From the NCBI GenBank assembly GCA_947459205.1, contig CANHCR010000029.1, forward strand, positions 1 to 32,275: a stretch of 32,275 nucleotides of DNA. Direction: 5' to 3'. Positions within the stretch are counted from its first letter, which is position 1, and every line of letters begins with the position of its first letter. This document shows, one piece after another, positions 1-9,507 of the stretch. The position numbers and the translations under genes were made by a program. The DNA is from Caryophanales bacterium (lineage in GTDB: Bacteria; Bacillota; Bacilli; Paenibacillales; CANHCR01). Under the pieces are notes generated by a model. The model saw only the letters and a program-made list of their open reading frames with translations, did not search any database and was not told the DNA's origin.

Positions 1-582
1 CACGGCGAGTTTTCGTTTTATATGAATCAGCAACTTGGTACGTTGCGTCATGCAGAGATCACGCATTCGTTTCACGAACTGCGCGCCGACCTCGACCGTG
101 CCGCGTACGCCGCCTATTTGAACGAATTGATCGATTGGATGACACCTGAAAAAACGCCGGATGAAGCGCTGTTCGAATCCTTTGTAAGAGCACTGGACGC
201 GATTGAATCGGGACTGCATGCTGCCATCGTGCTTCATATTTTTGAATTAAAAATGTTGCAGGAGACCGGCTATGCGCCGCAACTTCAGCAATGCGTCGTC
301 TGTCGCGCGGACAAAGGAAAATTCGTGCTAAGTGCCAAGGCCGGCGGCGTCGTCTGTGCGAACTGCACGCATGCTGATCCGACCGCCAAACCGCTCGCCG
401 AAAACATCCGCCGCTTGCTTTTCACATTGCAGCAGATTGAGGTTCAGCAACTTGGCGATGTCAACCTAAGCGAACAGACGCGGCTCGTGTTGTTTCACAG
501 CCTGCGCTATTTTATCGACTACCATATTGAGCATCGCTGGAAATCGCGCACCTTCCTCGACCAATGGCTGTCGCTTTCTTGA
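1..582 (+). CDS. recO: DNA repair protein RecO, 3' part (5' end outside window)
   Basis: This is the C-terminal 193 residues of RecO; the reading frame is already open at base 1 and the N-terminal OB-fold lies upstream. RecO acts with RecF and RecR in recombinational repair, loading RecA onto SSB-coated single-stranded DNA and annealing strands. The visible part is the helical domain with a four-cysteine zinc site, CVVC followed by CANC, typical of Bacillus and Deinococcus RecO and absent from E. coli RecO. An ATG at base 22 is internal, not the start. The position just before glyQS matches the B. subtilis order era-recO-glyQ-glyS. The stop codon lies inside the -35 box of the glyQS promoter, so there is no spacer between the two units. 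Confidence 0.93.
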   Translation, partial: HGEFSFYMNQQLGTLRHAEITHSFHELRADLDRAAYAAYLNELIDWMTPEKTPDEALFESFVRALDAIESGLHAAIVLHIFELKMLQETGYAPQLQQCVVCRADKGKFVLSAKAGGVVCANCTHADPTAKPLAENIRRLLFTLQQIEVQQLGDVNLSEQTRLVLFHSLRYFIDYHIEHRWKSRTFLDQWLSLS

Positions 583-607
583 CTTGCACATCAGCAAAGC
601 ATATAAT
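579..607 (+). promoter_or_regulatory. SigA-type promoter of the glyQS leader
   Basis: TTGACT (579-584) and TATAAT (602-607) are separated by 17 bases, one mismatch from the vegetative consensus. The -35 box covers the recO stop codon (580-582). Transcription should begin near base 614 and run straight into the T-box leader. Confidence 0.85.
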
Positions 608-613
608 ATTGGC

Positions 614-859
614 GTTCGTTAGTTGCTAATAATCGCATACACGCGATGATGGAACAAGTAGTCGGCAACAAGTGTTTTTTAGCGAGTCGGGGGTGGTGCG
701 AGCCCGGTAGACACGGTCGATGAACGGCGCTCCGGAGCGTATAACAATAAAGTGGGGAATGTCAGTGGGCCGATTGTTCGCTCAGTCCCAAATAGGGTGG
801 AACCGCGAGCCAGACGCTCGTCCCTATGCCGATTCATTGGCGTAGGACGGGCGTTTTTT
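614..859 (+). promoter_or_regulatory. T-box riboswitch, glycyl-tRNA responsive
   Basis: This leader senses uncharged tRNA-Gly and controls glyQS by antitermination. The conserved T-box sequence AGGGTGGAACCGCG lies at 794-807, directly before a strong intrinsic terminator, and the imperfect helices of Stem I fill the region from about 630 to 750. A GGC triplet at 726-728, in a GAAC-GGC context on the 3' side of Stem I, is the likely glycine specifier. That assignment is by analogy with B. subtilis glyQS and was not folded. The leader fills the 307 bases between recO and glyQ. Transcription should stop near 859 when charged tRNA-Gly is plentiful and continue into glyQS when it is not. Confidence 0.92.
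815..859 (+). terminator. Intrinsic terminator of the glyQS T-box
   Basis: The left arm 815-830 pairs with 839-853, with one bulged C and an eight-base loop, followed by six Ts (854-859). The 5' arm overlaps the region that would form the antiterminator with the T-box bases, as expected for a T-box switch. Confidence 0.9.
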
Positions 860-889
860 GTATTTTCAATTCGAAAATGAGGTGCTAGG

Positions 890-1777
890 ATGAACTTTCA
901 AAACATCATTTTGACGTTGCAAAACTTTTGGGCGCAACAAAACTGCATCATCGTACAACCGTATGACATCGAAAAAGGGGCAGGTACGATGAACCCGATG
1001 ACGTTTTTGCGGACAATCGGACCGGAGCCGTGGAATGTTGCTTATGTAGAACCTTCGCGTCGTCCAGCAGACGGTCGCTACGGCGAAAATCCGAACCGGC
1101 TTTACCAGCATCATCAGTTTCAGGTCATCATGAAGCCGTCGCCGCCGAACATTCAGGAGTTGTACCTCGAGAGTTTGCGTCAACTTGGCATTGAACCGCT
1201 CGACCACGACATTCGCTTCGTTGAAGACAACTGGGAATCGCCGACGCTCGGTGCGTGGGGACTCGGTTGGGAAGTTTGGTGTGACGGCATGGAAATTACG
1301 CAGTTCACCTATTTTCAGCAAGTCGGCGGTTTGGATGCGCAACCGGTATCTGTGGAGATCACATACGGTTTGGAGCGACTCGCGTCCTACATTCAAGATA
1401 AAGAAAACGTCTACGAACTCGAGTGGGTGGACGGCGTCATGTATGGCGACGTGTTCCATCAACCAGAGTACGAACATTCGAAATATACGTTTGAAATTTC
1501 CAACGAAAAAATGTTATTTGAACTGTTTGCTATGTATGAGGCAGAGGCGCGCCGTACGCTAGAACAGCAACTGGTATTTCCTGCATTCGATTATGTTTTG
1601 AAATGCTCACACACGTTCAATTTGCTCGATGCGCGCGGAGCAATCAGCGTTACCGAACGCACGGGCTACATCACGCGCGTGCGCAACTTGGCGCGGACTT
1701 GCGCGCAGACGTATTTCAACGAGCGCGAGCGACTCGGATTTCCGATGTTGAAAGGGGAGGTGGCGCCGCATGAGTAA
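890..1777 (+). CDS. glyQ: Glycine--tRNA ligase alpha subunit
   Basis: GlyQ is the catalytic subunit of the bacterial alpha2beta2 glycyl-tRNA synthetase, which attaches glycine to tRNA-Gly using ATP. The 295-residue length is normal for the family. The N-terminal half is very conserved, including the stretches [16 protein letters not shown] and [17 protein letters not shown], which belong to the class II catalytic core (motifs 2 and 3). The ATG at 890 follows a GAGGTG ribosome site and sits just after the T-box terminator. The 3' end overlaps glyS by eight bases, which suggests coupled translation of the two subunits. Confidence 0.97.
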   Translation: MNFQNIILTLQNFWAQQNCIIVQPYDIEKGAGTMNPMTFLRTIGPEPWNVAYVEPSRRPADGRYGENPNRLYQHHQFQVIMKPSPPNIQELYLESLRQLGIEPLDHDIRFVEDNWESPTLGAWGLGWEVWCDGMEITQFTYFQQVGGLDAQPVSVEITYGLERLASYIQDKENVYELEWVDGVMYGDVFHQPEYEHSKYTFEISNEKMLFELFAMYEAEARRTLEQQLVFPAFDYVLKCSHTFNLLDARGAISVTERTGYITRVRNLARTCAQTYFNERERLGFPMLKGEVAPHE

Positions 1778-3851
1778 GTCTTTGTTATTGGAAATCGGTC
1801 TTGAAGAATTGCCGGCGCGGTTTGTCGAACCGGCACTCACGCAATTACAGCAAAAAGCGGAACAATGGTTTGCGCAGCAACGCATTGCCCATGGCACCGT
1901 TCGCCCATACGCTACGCCGCGCCGATTGGCGTTGGTCGTTGAAGATGTAGCCGAGCAACAGGCTGACGTCAGCGAGGAAGTGCGCGGTCCTGCGAAAAAA
2001 ATCGCGCTCGACATGAGTGGCAATTGGTCGCAGGCGGCGCTCGGATTCGCGCGCAGTCAAGGGATGGCGGCCGAACAGTTGTTTGTGCGTGAACAAAATG
2101 GCATAGAATATGTGTACGCCAACAAGCAAAGCAAAGGCGTCGCGACTGCAGAGTTGCTCGCTGCTGGCCTGAAAACGCTGGTCGAATCGCTTGCGTTTGC
2201 GAAAAACATGCGCTGGGGCACGTGCGATTTGCGCTATGCCCGGCCGATTCGTTGGCTGATTGGATTGTTTGGTACTGAAGTGATACCGTTTACCGTCGCA
2301 GAAGTGACGAGTAGCAACGTTACGCAAGGACATCGTTTCCTAGGGAAAGAAACATTAGTCGCCGAGCCAACTGGATACGAAGCGACATTGCGCTCGCAGT
2401 TTGTCATCGCTGACATGGCGGCGCGCCGGGCTGAGATTGTCGCGCAAATCGAAGCGTTGGCCGCTCGGAACGGCTGGCACGTGCCAATCGATGAAGACTT
2501 GCTGACGGAAGTGACTTCGCTTGTCGAATATCCGACGGTATTGAACGGCGGATTTAGCGCTGAATTTTTACAAATTCCGCAGGAAGTGCTGATCACCTCG
2601 ATGCGCGAGCATCAGCGCTACTTCCCTGTGCTCGATGGAAACGGCAAAATGCTGCCATTTTTCATCACTGTCCGCAATGGTGACAGTCGTTCCTTGCAGC
2701 AAGTTGCGAAAGGCAACGAAAAAGTGCTGCGCGCTCGCTTGTCGGACGCTCGCTTTTTCTACGTCGAAGATCAAAAAATGCAAATTGCGACAGCCTTGGC
2801 TAAACTCGAAAACATCGTCTACCAAGTCGAACTCGGTACCATTGCCGATAAAGTTCGACGCATCGTTCGCAACGCCGGCGCGATTTGTCGATTGTTGCAG
2901 ATAGACGAGCAGACGTCACGCGCTGTGCAACGCGCAGCCGAAATTTGCAAATTCGATTTGGTCACCTCGATGGTCTATGAATTTCCTGAGTTGCAAGGTG
3001 TGATGGGCGAAGACTATGCGCTCAAACTTGGCGAAACGCAGGCGGTTGCACGTGCCGTCAAGGAGCACTACCAGCCGCGCTTCTCTGGTGACCGCTCGCC
3101 GTCCGAGCAGATTGGCGCAATCGTCGCGATTGCTGACAAAATCGATACGCTAGTCGGCTGTTTCTCGCTTGGCATGATTCCTACCGGTTCCCAAGATCCG
3201 TATGCGTTGCGCCGACAAACCGCAGGTATCGTGCAAATCATCGAGGAGCATGCGCTGGACGTGCACATTTCGCAACTGGTGCAAATCGCGTGCGAAGCCT
3301 ATCGCGCCGCGGAACGACTGAAGCGCGAAGAATCTGTACTGCAACCTGAAATCGCAGATTTCTTTAGTCTGCGTCTCAAAAATACGCTCAACGAGCGCGG
3401 TATTCGCTACGACGTTATCGATGCTTTACTGGCAGGCGGGATTGACGATGTGCGTGCAACATTGGCGCGTGCCGCTGCACTGATGGAAGTGGTCGCCGAA
3501 CCGACATTCAAAGCGGTGTGCGATGCCTTTACACGCGTAGTCAATTTGGCCAGCAAGCACACTTCAGAGTCCGATGTCATCAATGAACAGTTGTTTCTGG
3601 AAACGGTCGAATCCGAACTGTATCACGCATGGCGCGCTGCTCACGAACAATACGATGTGAACACGGCAACTCGGCAAATGAGCGCCGCCCTTCAAGCGCT
3701 TGCATCGTTAGACCAGGCAATCAACCGCTTCTTTGAAAGCGTCATGGTCATGGCGGAGGATGCGAACATTCGTAACAATCGCCTGACGCTACTTTATGTC
3801 GTCGCACGCGACATCAAATCGTTCGCCGACTTCGGCAAATTGGTTTGGTGA
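1770..3851 (+). CDS. glyS: Glycine--tRNA ligase beta subunit
   Basis: GlyS is the large subunit of tetrameric glycyl-tRNA synthetase; it binds tRNA-Gly and is needed for aminoacylation. At 693 residues the length is normal. The start reads [19 protein letters not shown], a hallmark of the family, and the conserved block [11 protein letters not shown] lies near residue 275. The C-terminal part is the anticodon-binding helical domain. The ATG overlaps glyQ by eight bases and has a GGGGAGG ribosome site inside glyQ. The next gene starts about five bases after the stop, so transcription probably continues. Confidence 0.97.
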   Translation: MSKSLLLEIGLEELPARFVEPALTQLQQKAEQWFAQQRIAHGTVRPYATPRRLALVVEDVAEQQADVSEEVRGPAKKIALDMSGNWSQAALGFARSQGMAAEQLFVREQNGIEYVYANKQSKGVATAELLAAGLKTLVESLAFAKNMRWGTCDLRYARPIRWLIGLFGTEVIPFTVAEVTSSNVTQGHRFLGKETLVAEPTGYEATLRSQFVIADMAARRAEIVAQIEALAARNGWHVPIDEDLLTEVTSLVEYPTVLNGGFSAEFLQIPQEVLITSMREHQRYFPVLDGNGKMLPFFITVRNGDSRSLQQVAKGNEKVLRARLSDARFFYVEDQKMQIATALAKLENIVYQVELGTIADKVRRIVRNAGAICRLLQIDEQTSRAVQRAAEICKFDLVTSMVYEFPELQGVMGEDYALKLGETQAVARAVKEHYQPRFSGDRSPSEQIGAIVAIADKIDTLVGCFSLGMIPTGSQDPYALRRQTAGIVQIIEEHALDVHISQLVQIACEAYRAAERLKREESVLQPEIADFFSLRLKNTLNERGIRYDVIDALLAGGIDDVRATLARAAALMEVVAEPTFKAVCDAFTRVVNLASKHTSESDVINEQLFLETVESELYHAWRAAHEQYDVNTATRQMSAALQALASLDQAINRFFESVMVMAEDANIRNNRLTLLYVVARDIKSFADFGKLVW

Positions 3852-3856
3852 GCGAC

Positions 3857-4672
3857 ATGACTTCTGCGAAACCGACAGCCGCAGCCTATGTAGTCTCCGA
3901 TTCGCTCGGCGAGACGGGCGAATTGGTCGTTCGTGCGGCGCTTAGTCAGTTCGATCAACCGAACGTCAAGTTCAGGCGATTCCCTTTTTTGCAACGTACT
4001 GAGGAGATAGACCGTATACTATGTGAGGCCGAAGGCGAACGGGCATTTATCATTTTCACTTTGGTTGTACCTGACCTGAGGGCCTACATGGTTGCCAAGG
4101 CGACTGAACTTGAACTGCCGTTTCTCGACGTCCTCGGCCCAGTGCTGCAACATTTCGAACATCATCTGGGTGCGTTGGATGGTCACCGGCCGGGACTTTT
4201 GCATCGATTAGACGAGCACTATTTTCGCAAAATGGAAGCCGTTGAGTTTGCCGTCAAATATGACGATGGGCGCGATCCCAAAGGTCTGCATGAGGCCGAT
4301 TTGGTGCTGATTGGCGTCTCGCGCACGAGCAAAACACCACTCTCTATGTATATGGCCACCAAAGCGCTTAAGGTTGTGAATGTACCGCTCGTTCCGGAAA
4401 TTCAGCCGATGCGCGAGTTGTTCCAAATCGGAGCGTCCAAGATTGTCGGGCTTCGCGTCGATCCGCTGATCCTGCAGCGTATTCGCACAGCGCGCTTAAA
4501 AAATCTCGGATTGGACGCAGATGCGAGCTATGCATCGCTCGAAAGGATAAAGTATGAACTCGATTTTGCCGATAAAGTAATGGAGCGTCTTCATTGTTTG
4601 ACGATTGATGTATCGGACCGCGCAGTAGAGGAAACAGCAGGCCGAATCATGCAAATGAAGGATTTTTCATGA
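3857..4672 (+). CDS. YqfL/PPDK-regulatory-protein family bifunctional kinase-pyrophosphorylase (DUF299)
   Basis: Members of this family phosphorylate a threonine in pyruvate,phosphate dikinase or PEP synthase using ADP, and reverse this by Pi-dependent pyrophosphorolysis, switching the enzyme between gluconeogenic and glycolytic states. The product has 271 residues from ATG 3857. Its P-loop-like motif GVSRTSKT lies at residues 153-160, and the N-terminal AYVVSDSLGETGE is typical. TTG 3845 and GTG 3848 are in-frame alternatives; 3857 is preferred because GGTGAG lies just upstream. In B. subtilis the homologue YqfL follows ccpN between glyS and dnaG; here ccpN is absent. No target enzyme (PpdK or PpsA) is encoded in the window, so the substrate is not shown. 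Confidence 0.9.
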   Translation: MTSAKPTAAAYVVSDSLGETGELVVRAALSQFDQPNVKFRRFPFLQRTEEIDRILCEAEGERAFIIFTLVVPDLRAYMVAKATELELPFLDVLGPVLQHFEHHLGALDGHRPGLLHRLDEHYFRKMEAVEFAVKYDDGRDPKGLHEADLVLIGVSRTSKTPLSMYMATKALKVVNVPLVPEIQPMRELFQIGASKIVGLRVDPLILQRIRTARLKNLGLDADASYASLERIKYELDFADKVMERLHCLTIDVSDRAVEETAGRIMQMKDFS

Positions 4673-4774
4673 AATTGTTGAATATTATATGCTTGTCAAC
4701 GAGAAATGAATGATTTTTTTAAGGTATACTACGATTGAGAGGTCGATATATCTTACGATAAGGTGTTGTAGTAG

Positions 4775-6649
4775 ATGAGCAACAATATCATACCTCAAGA
4801 CAAAATTGACGAAATCCTCGCAGCGAATGATATTGTCGCCACCGTTTCGAAATATGTGCGCCTTGCCAAAAGCGGAAAAAATTACAGCGGTCTTTGCCCG
4901 TTTCATTCGGAAAAGACGCCGTCATTCTCCGTTTCTCAACATTTGCAACGGTTTAAATGTTTTGGCTGTGGGGCCGGAGGCAATGCCATCAGTTTCATGA
5001 TGAAAATGAGCGGCAACGATTTTATCACGATTTGCAAAGAGATGGCGGATGCGTCTGGTATCGCCTTGCAAATCAATCCGGCGGACCAAGTTGAGGACGA
5101 GAAACAGCGGCAACGGAAAGCATTATTCGATGCTTATCAAGTGGCTGCCAACTTATATCAACATATTCTGCTCGCTACCGAACAAGCGAAGCCTGCGCTC
5201 GAATATTTAGAACAACGCGGGTTCACGCGCGAGATGGTGACGACCTTCCAAATTGGATATGCTCCGCATTTATCTGGGGCAGGGCGCGATGTGCTGGCAC
5301 ACGTTTTGCGGAAGCGCGGTTACGATTTGCAGGCGCTCGCCGAAAACGGATTGCTCCGAAGCGGCGGCTCGATTGATGGACATGGCGATAAGTTTATTGG
5401 TCGAATTATGTTTCCGATTCACGACGAAAAAGGTAGGGTTGTTGCGTTTGGCGCTCGCTCGTTCGAGTTGCCGGGTCATGCCGGTGAAGGCGCCGCACAT
5501 CCCAAATACTTGAACAGTCAAGAATCGGAATTATTTCATAAGAGTGCAATGCTTTACGGATTTCATCATACGCGACCTGAAATCAAAAATTCGCAAACAG
5601 CCGTTATTTTTGAGGGTTACGTTGATTTTATCAAAGCTTGGTCAGCAGGAATCAGCAACGGTGTGGCAACACTCGGTACGGCATTGGGACAAGCGCATGT
5701 GCAAGTGCTGAAGCGCTATGCGAATCGCATTATCCTCTGCTATGATGCCGATGCAGCCGGACAGGCAGCCATCGATCGAAGCATAGAATTGCTGCAGAAT
5801 CAACAAATGCAAGTGAAAGTCGCGCTCATTCCCGACGGCAAAGATCCAGATGAGTACATCATGAAACACGGAGCTGAAGCGTTTCGTGAACAAATCGCTA
5901 ACGCTGTATCGGCGACGCGCTTCAAAATGATCTACCGGCGCACCAAGTACAACTTGCAGGACGAGCAGGAACGTTTGAATTACATTCGCTACTGTTTGAC
6001 CGTGTTAGCGGACGTTCGTTCGCCGACCGAGCGCGAATTGTACATGAAAGAATTGTCCGATGAATTTGACGTATCGTTATCTACGCTAAAAGAGGAATTT
6101 CAAGGTCTGCTCAAAAAGCGACCACGATCGCAGGACCAACGCGATTTCGATTCATTAATGGCTTTCGCTCCGGCATCAACAGCTGGACAAACGAATCATT
6201 TGTTGCCCGCTTATCAGCGTGCCGAGCGTTTTTTACTCGCGTTGATGATGGACAACCCTAACATGACAGAGTATGTAATGCGTCAACTTGGCGATGAATT
6301 CCATGTTGCTGAGCATGCGGCAATCGCCGCGCACTTGTACGCTTACTATAGCATCGACGCTAATGCGTCACCGCAAGCTTTTATTTTTCAGTTGGAAGAC
6401 GAACATCTGGCCGATATCGCTACCTCAATTATGATGATTGACGATGTTGTTGCCGCTTCGGCACTCGACCAGTCGATGAACATCATTGACGACTACATCA
6501 ATGAAATCAAAAAACGCACCTTCGAACTACGCATCGTTTCACTCAAAGAAGAGATGATGAGCGCTGAGCGTAGCGGCGACTTGCAACGGTCAGCACAACT
6601 GGCGGCAGAAATGGTCGCTATGCAAAAACAGTTGAAGCAACTTTCGTAG
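4775..6649 (+). CDS. dnaG: DNA primase
   Basis: DnaG makes the RNA primers for replication and works with the DnaB-type helicase. At 624 residues it is slightly longer than usual. The N-terminal CHC2 zinc ribbon has C41, H44, C62 and C65 (CPFH and CFGC). The TOPRIM polymerase core has the conserved glutamate in IFEGY (E280) and the metal-binding pair D324/D326 in CYDAD. The C-terminal 150 or so residues are the helical helicase-interacting domain. ATG 4775 follows AAGGTG with nine bases between. A TATACT at 4725-4730 could be a -10 box, but no -35 fits it, so a separate promoter is unproven. The order dnaG, sigma factor, sigA is the macromolecular-synthesis operon with an added gene. Confidence 0.97.
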   Translation: MSNNIIPQDKIDEILAANDIVATVSKYVRLAKSGKNYSGLCPFHSEKTPSFSVSQHLQRFKCFGCGAGGNAISFMMKMSGNDFITICKEMADASGIALQINPADQVEDEKQRQRKALFDAYQVAANLYQHILLATEQAKPALEYLEQRGFTREMVTTFQIGYAPHLSGAGRDVLAHVLRKRGYDLQALAENGLLRSGGSIDGHGDKFIGRIMFPIHDEKGRVVAFGARSFELPGHAGEGAAHPKYLNSQESELFHKSAMLYGFHHTRPEIKNSQTAVIFEGYVDFIKAWSAGISNGVATLGTALGQAHVQVLKRYANRIILCYDADAAGQAAIDRSIELLQNQQMQVKVALIPDGKDPDEYIMKHGAEAFREQIANAVSATRFKMIYRRTKYNLQDEQERLNYIRYCLTVLADVRSPTERELYMKELSDEFDVSLSTLKEEFQGLLKKRPRSQDQRDFDSLMAFAPASTAGQTNHLLPAYQRAERFLLALMMDNPNMTEYVMRQLGDEFHVAEHAAIAAHLYAYYSIDANASPQAFIFQLEDEHLADIATSIMMIDDVVAASALDQSMNIIDDYINEIKKRTFELRIVSLKEEMMSAERSGDLQRSAQLAAEMVAMQKQLKQLS

Positions 6650-6683
6650 GAACGGCCAACTTTAATAAGATAGGGGGGCTTTT

Positions 6684-7535
6684 ATGAGAGACAACAAAAC
6701 AGAGAGAACAGACAGTTTGACAAGGTATTTGCTTGAAATCGGGAAGTATCCGCTACTGACCAAAGAAACGGAGCAGCAGCTTGGCGAGCAAGCGCTGGCA
6801 GGCGACAAAGAGGCCATCTTACAATTGACACAGTCCAATTTGCGGCTCGTCGTCAGTATCGCTAAGAAGTATGTCGGTCGAGGCATGGTTTTGCCGGACT
6901 TGATTCAAGAAGGAAACTTAGGTTTGCTGAAGGCCGCTGAACGCTTCGATCCTCGCATGAACTGCCGCTTTTCAACGTATGCTACATGGTGGATCAAACA
7001 GGCGGTGCTGCGAGCATTGTCTGAGAAGGGGCAACTGATCAGATTGCCAGTCCACATTCACGATCAAAAAGTCAAAGCAGAACGCTTCATTCAAGCGTAC
7101 GCACGCACTCACGATGTGGATCCGAGTCCTGAAGAGATTGCCAGTCATTTAGGTGTGACCGTTGATAAATACATGGAATTGCTTGAATGCGGTTTCGATA
7201 TCGTATCCATCCACTCGCCAATTTCGCCGGATGAGGATGATGAGCAGGGCGAAATCATTGAAGATACAGCCATCCAATCACCCGACAAAGTTGCAGAATC
7301 GAATGATTTGGAACGTGGAATCGTTTCGCTGCTCTCGGTTCTGACGGAAAAGGAAAAACAAGTGATTATCCGCCGTTTTGCACTTTTCGGAAGCGAGCAA
7401 CAGACGCTCCAAGAAATTGGCAAAGACATGTCAATTACGAGAGAACGGGTGCGCCAAATCGAAAATTCGGCTTTGAACAAATTAAAACAGCATCCGAAGA
7501 TTCACACATTACAAGATTATTTGAGTCAAAGTTGA
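6684..7535 (+). CDS. Second primary-like RNA polymerase sigma-70 factor (group 2 type) adjacent to sigA
   Basis: This 283-residue protein has sigma regions 1.2, 2, 3 and 4 but no region 1.1. Region 2 spans about residues 50-120 ([42 protein letters not shown]), region 3 about 120-180, and region 4 about 213-270 with the helix-turn-helix TRERVRQIE at 252-260. Compared with the adjacent SigA, the -35 recognition helix is kept. In region 2.4 the glutamine equivalent to E. coli Q437 is kept (Q106), but the threonine equivalent to T440 is leucine (L109), and the following ADQART reads SEKGQL. It should bind core polymerase and perhaps read a modified -10. The start is ATG 6684 after AGGGGGG. It sits 34 bases after dnaG and 27 before sigA with no terminator between, so it is probably cotranscribed. 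The specific role is unknown. Confidence 0.9.
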   Translation: MRDNKTERTDSLTRYLLEIGKYPLLTKETEQQLGEQALAGDKEAILQLTQSNLRLVVSIAKKYVGRGMVLPDLIQEGNLGLLKAAERFDPRMNCRFSTYATWWIKQAVLRALSEKGQLIRLPVHIHDQKVKAERFIQAYARTHDVDPSPEEIASHLGVTVDKYMELLECGFDIVSIHSPISPDEDDEQGEIIEDTAIQSPDKVAESNDLERGIVSLLSVLTEKEKQVIIRRFALFGSEQQTLQEIGKDMSITRERVRQIENSALNKLKQHPKIHTLQDYLSQS

Positions 7536-7562
7536 CTCTGCATATGAAAAGGGAGTTGTCTT

Positions 7563-8669
7563 ATGTCTAATAGTACAGGATCTGGAACGGGTGTTGAACT
7601 CACGCTCCAGCAAGTCAAGGATGATCTGATTGAAGAGGGGAAAAAGAATGGGTTTCTAAACCAAGAGACCATATTCGACCGCCTCGCGACGTTCGATCAA
7701 GATGAAGAGCAGATGGATGAATTTTTCAAAACGCTCGCCGAACAGGAAATTAAAGTCGTCGAGGAAACGGATGCGGTCGCTGAATTGCGTGAAATGGACG
7801 AATTGACGTTCGCCGAAGAAATGGCCAACTCCGTCGGTTTGAAAATTAACGACCCTGTTCGCATGTATCTCAAAGAGATCGGACGTGTGCCGCTTCTTAA
7901 GGCTGAAGATGAGGTCGTGCTAGCGAAACGGATTGAGAATGGTGACGAGGAAGCGAAAAAACGGCTGGCAGAGGCGAACTTGCGTCTGGTCGTCAGTATC
8001 GCAAAACGTTACGTTGGTCGCGGTATGCTTTTCTTGGATCTTATTCAAGAAGGGAACATGGGCCTGCTCAAAGCGGTTGAAAAGTTTGACTACGGCAAAG
8101 GGTATAAATTCAGTACGTATGCAACCTGGTGGATACGCCAGGCGATTACACGTGCGATTGCCGATCAAGCGCGGACGATTCGTATTCCGGTGCATATGGT
8201 AGAGACAATCAACAAGTTAATTCGCGTCTCGCGTCAGTTGTTGCAAGAGAACGGTCGCGACCCGTCGCCAGAAGAGATTGCGAATATGATGGAAATGTCG
8301 GTAGACCGGGTGCGTGAGATTCAGAAAATTGCTCAGGAGCCTGTCTCGTTGGAGACACCGATTGGTGAAGAAGACGATTCGCATCTCGGGGATTTTATTG
8401 AGGACCAAGACGCTGTTGCGCCGGATGATGCTGCCTCCTATGAGTTGCTGAAAGAAGAACTGGAAAATGTCATGCAAGGACTTTCGAAACGCGAAAAAGA
8501 TGTCATCATTTTGCGCTTTGGTCTGCAGGATGGAAGACAACGTACACTTGAGGAAGTAGGCAAGGAATTTAATGTGACACGCGAACGGATTCGCCAAATC
8601 GAGGCGAAAGCATTGCGCAAGTTACGTCATCGCAATCGCAGTGTGCGTTTGCGCGATTTTCTTGATTAA
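7563..8669 (+). CDS. sigA: RNA polymerase primary sigma factor SigA (RpoD)
   Basis: SigA directs RNA polymerase to housekeeping promoters. The 368 residues match the B. subtilis SigA length. An acidic region 1.1 (about residues 10-85) is followed by region 1.2 ([17 protein letters not shown]), region 2 with [14 protein letters not shown] (Q193 and T196 at the -10-reading positions), region 3 from about 205, and region 4 ending in [18 protein letters not shown] and a C-terminal FLD. ATG 7563 follows GGGAG with seven bases between. A strong terminator lies right after the stop, closing the dnaG-sigma-sigA operon. Confidence 0.97.
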   Translation: MSNSTGSGTGVELTLQQVKDDLIEEGKKNGFLNQETIFDRLATFDQDEEQMDEFFKTLAEQEIKVVEETDAVAELREMDELTFAEEMANSVGLKINDPVRMYLKEIGRVPLLKAEDEVVLAKRIENGDEEAKKRLAEANLRLVVSIAKRYVGRGMLFLDLIQEGNMGLLKAVEKFDYGKGYKFSTYATWWIRQAITRAIADQARTIRIPVHMVETINKLIRVSRQLLQENGRDPSPEEIANMMEMSVDRVREIQKIAQEPVSLETPIGEEDDSHLGDFIEDQDAVAPDDAASYELLKEELENVMQGLSKREKDVIILRFGLQDGRQRTLEEVGKEFNVTRERIRQIEAKALRKLRHRNRSVRLRDFLD

Positions 8670-8688
8670 TTTTTATTTTAATAAGCGG

Positions 8689-8724
8689 AAAACCTGCTGC
8701 ACGCAGATGCAGGCAGGTTTTTTT
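8689..8724 (+). terminator. Intrinsic terminator after sigA
   Basis: CCTGCTGCA (8693-8701) pairs with TGCA and GCAGG (8708-8717) around one bulged G, with a six-base loop. An A run precedes it and seven Ts (8718-8724) follow. It separates sigA from trmK. Confidence 0.88.
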
Positions 8725-8751
8725 GTGAAAAAGGGTGGTTGTTTAGACAAC

Positions 8752-9507
8752 ATGATGATTTCAAAAAGATTGAAGACGATTGCCGATTACGTACCGCCTG
8801 GCAGTCGTTTGGCTGATATCGGCTCGGATCATGCGTTGTTGCCTGTTTTTTTGCTGACGCGTCAGATTTGCACGTTTGCGATTGCTGGCGAGGTGGTCGA
8901 TGGACCGTTGCAGGCGGCTAAGCAGCAAATTGCCCGTGCCGGTTTGTCGAAACAGATTGAAGCGCGCAAGGGTGACGGGTTAGCGGTAATCGCGGGCGAG
9001 GAGATTGATGTGGTGACGATTGCCGGTATGGGGGGCAGTCTGATTCGCTCGATTTTGGAGAATGGTAATCATTTGCTGCGCGGTGTGCGAATGCTGGTGC
9101 TTCAACCAAATGTCGGCGAGGAAACGGTTCGCCAATGGCTTCACGAGCACGATTGGTATTTGACCGATGAAACGATTTTGGAAGAGGACGGGCGAATCTA
9201 TGAAATACTCGTTGCTGAACGGTTGGATGGTGCCCGTACTGAGAGTGAGCGTCTATACGCTGGCAATCGTTTGGCGCTGAACGCAGGAGCGAACGAGTGG
9301 AACTTTCGCATGGGACCGTGGTTGCTTTGGCGCGCAGAACCGCTACTGAGCAAAAAATGGCAGGCAGAGCTGCAAAAATGGCAAACGGTGTATCGCCAAT
9401 TGGAGCAATCGCAGTCTGCTGAAGCGGCGCTCCGACGCGCGGAGGTGGGGCAACAAATGAGGGAGCTGGAGGAGATTTTGCGATGTTTGCAAACGGACAA
9501 ACGGTAA
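8752..9507 (+). CDS. trmK: tRNA (adenine(22)-N1)-methyltransferase TrmK
   Basis: TrmK uses S-adenosylmethionine to methylate N1 of adenine 22 in the D-arm of certain tRNAs. The Rossmann core shows LADIGSDHALLPV (SAM motif I), the AGEVVDGPLQAA segment and TIAGMGG, all family hallmarks. The C-terminal third is a charged, leucine-rich coiled coil (LEQSQSAEAALRRAEVG and onward). The frame is open back into sigA, but the terminator lies in that stretch, so the start must be downstream. ATG 8752 or 8755 fits family alignments (MISKRLKTIADYVPPG). The GGGTGG at 8733-8738 is rather far from it, so the exact start is uncertain. It overlaps the NIF3 gene by 25 bases, the usual trmK-yqfO pairing. Confidence 0.9.
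   Translation: MMISKRLKTIADYVPPGSRLADIGSDHALLPVFLLTRQICTFAIAGEVVDGPLQAAKQQIARAGLSKQIEARKGDGLAVIAGEEIDVVTIAGMGGSLIRSILENGNHLLRGVRMLVLQPNVGEETVRQWLHEHDWYLTDETILEEDGRIYEILVAERLDGARTESERLYAGNRLALNAGANEWNFRMGPWLLWRAEPLLSKKWQAELQKWQTVYRQLEQSQSAEAALRRAEVGQQMRELEEILRCLQTDKR

Noticed and set aside
866-1477. Long leftward open frame opposite glyQ
   Set aside because: It is antisense to a highly conserved gene, has no ribosome site and no recognisable product; a codon-bias shadow.
4693-4730. TTGTCA and TATACT as a dnaG promoter
   Set aside because: They are 26 bases apart, too far for SigA; only the -10-like box remains and it is unproven.
8641-8751. Upstream extension of trmK into the sigA terminator
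   Set aside because: The extension would translate the end of sigA and its terminator; family alignment starts near 8752.
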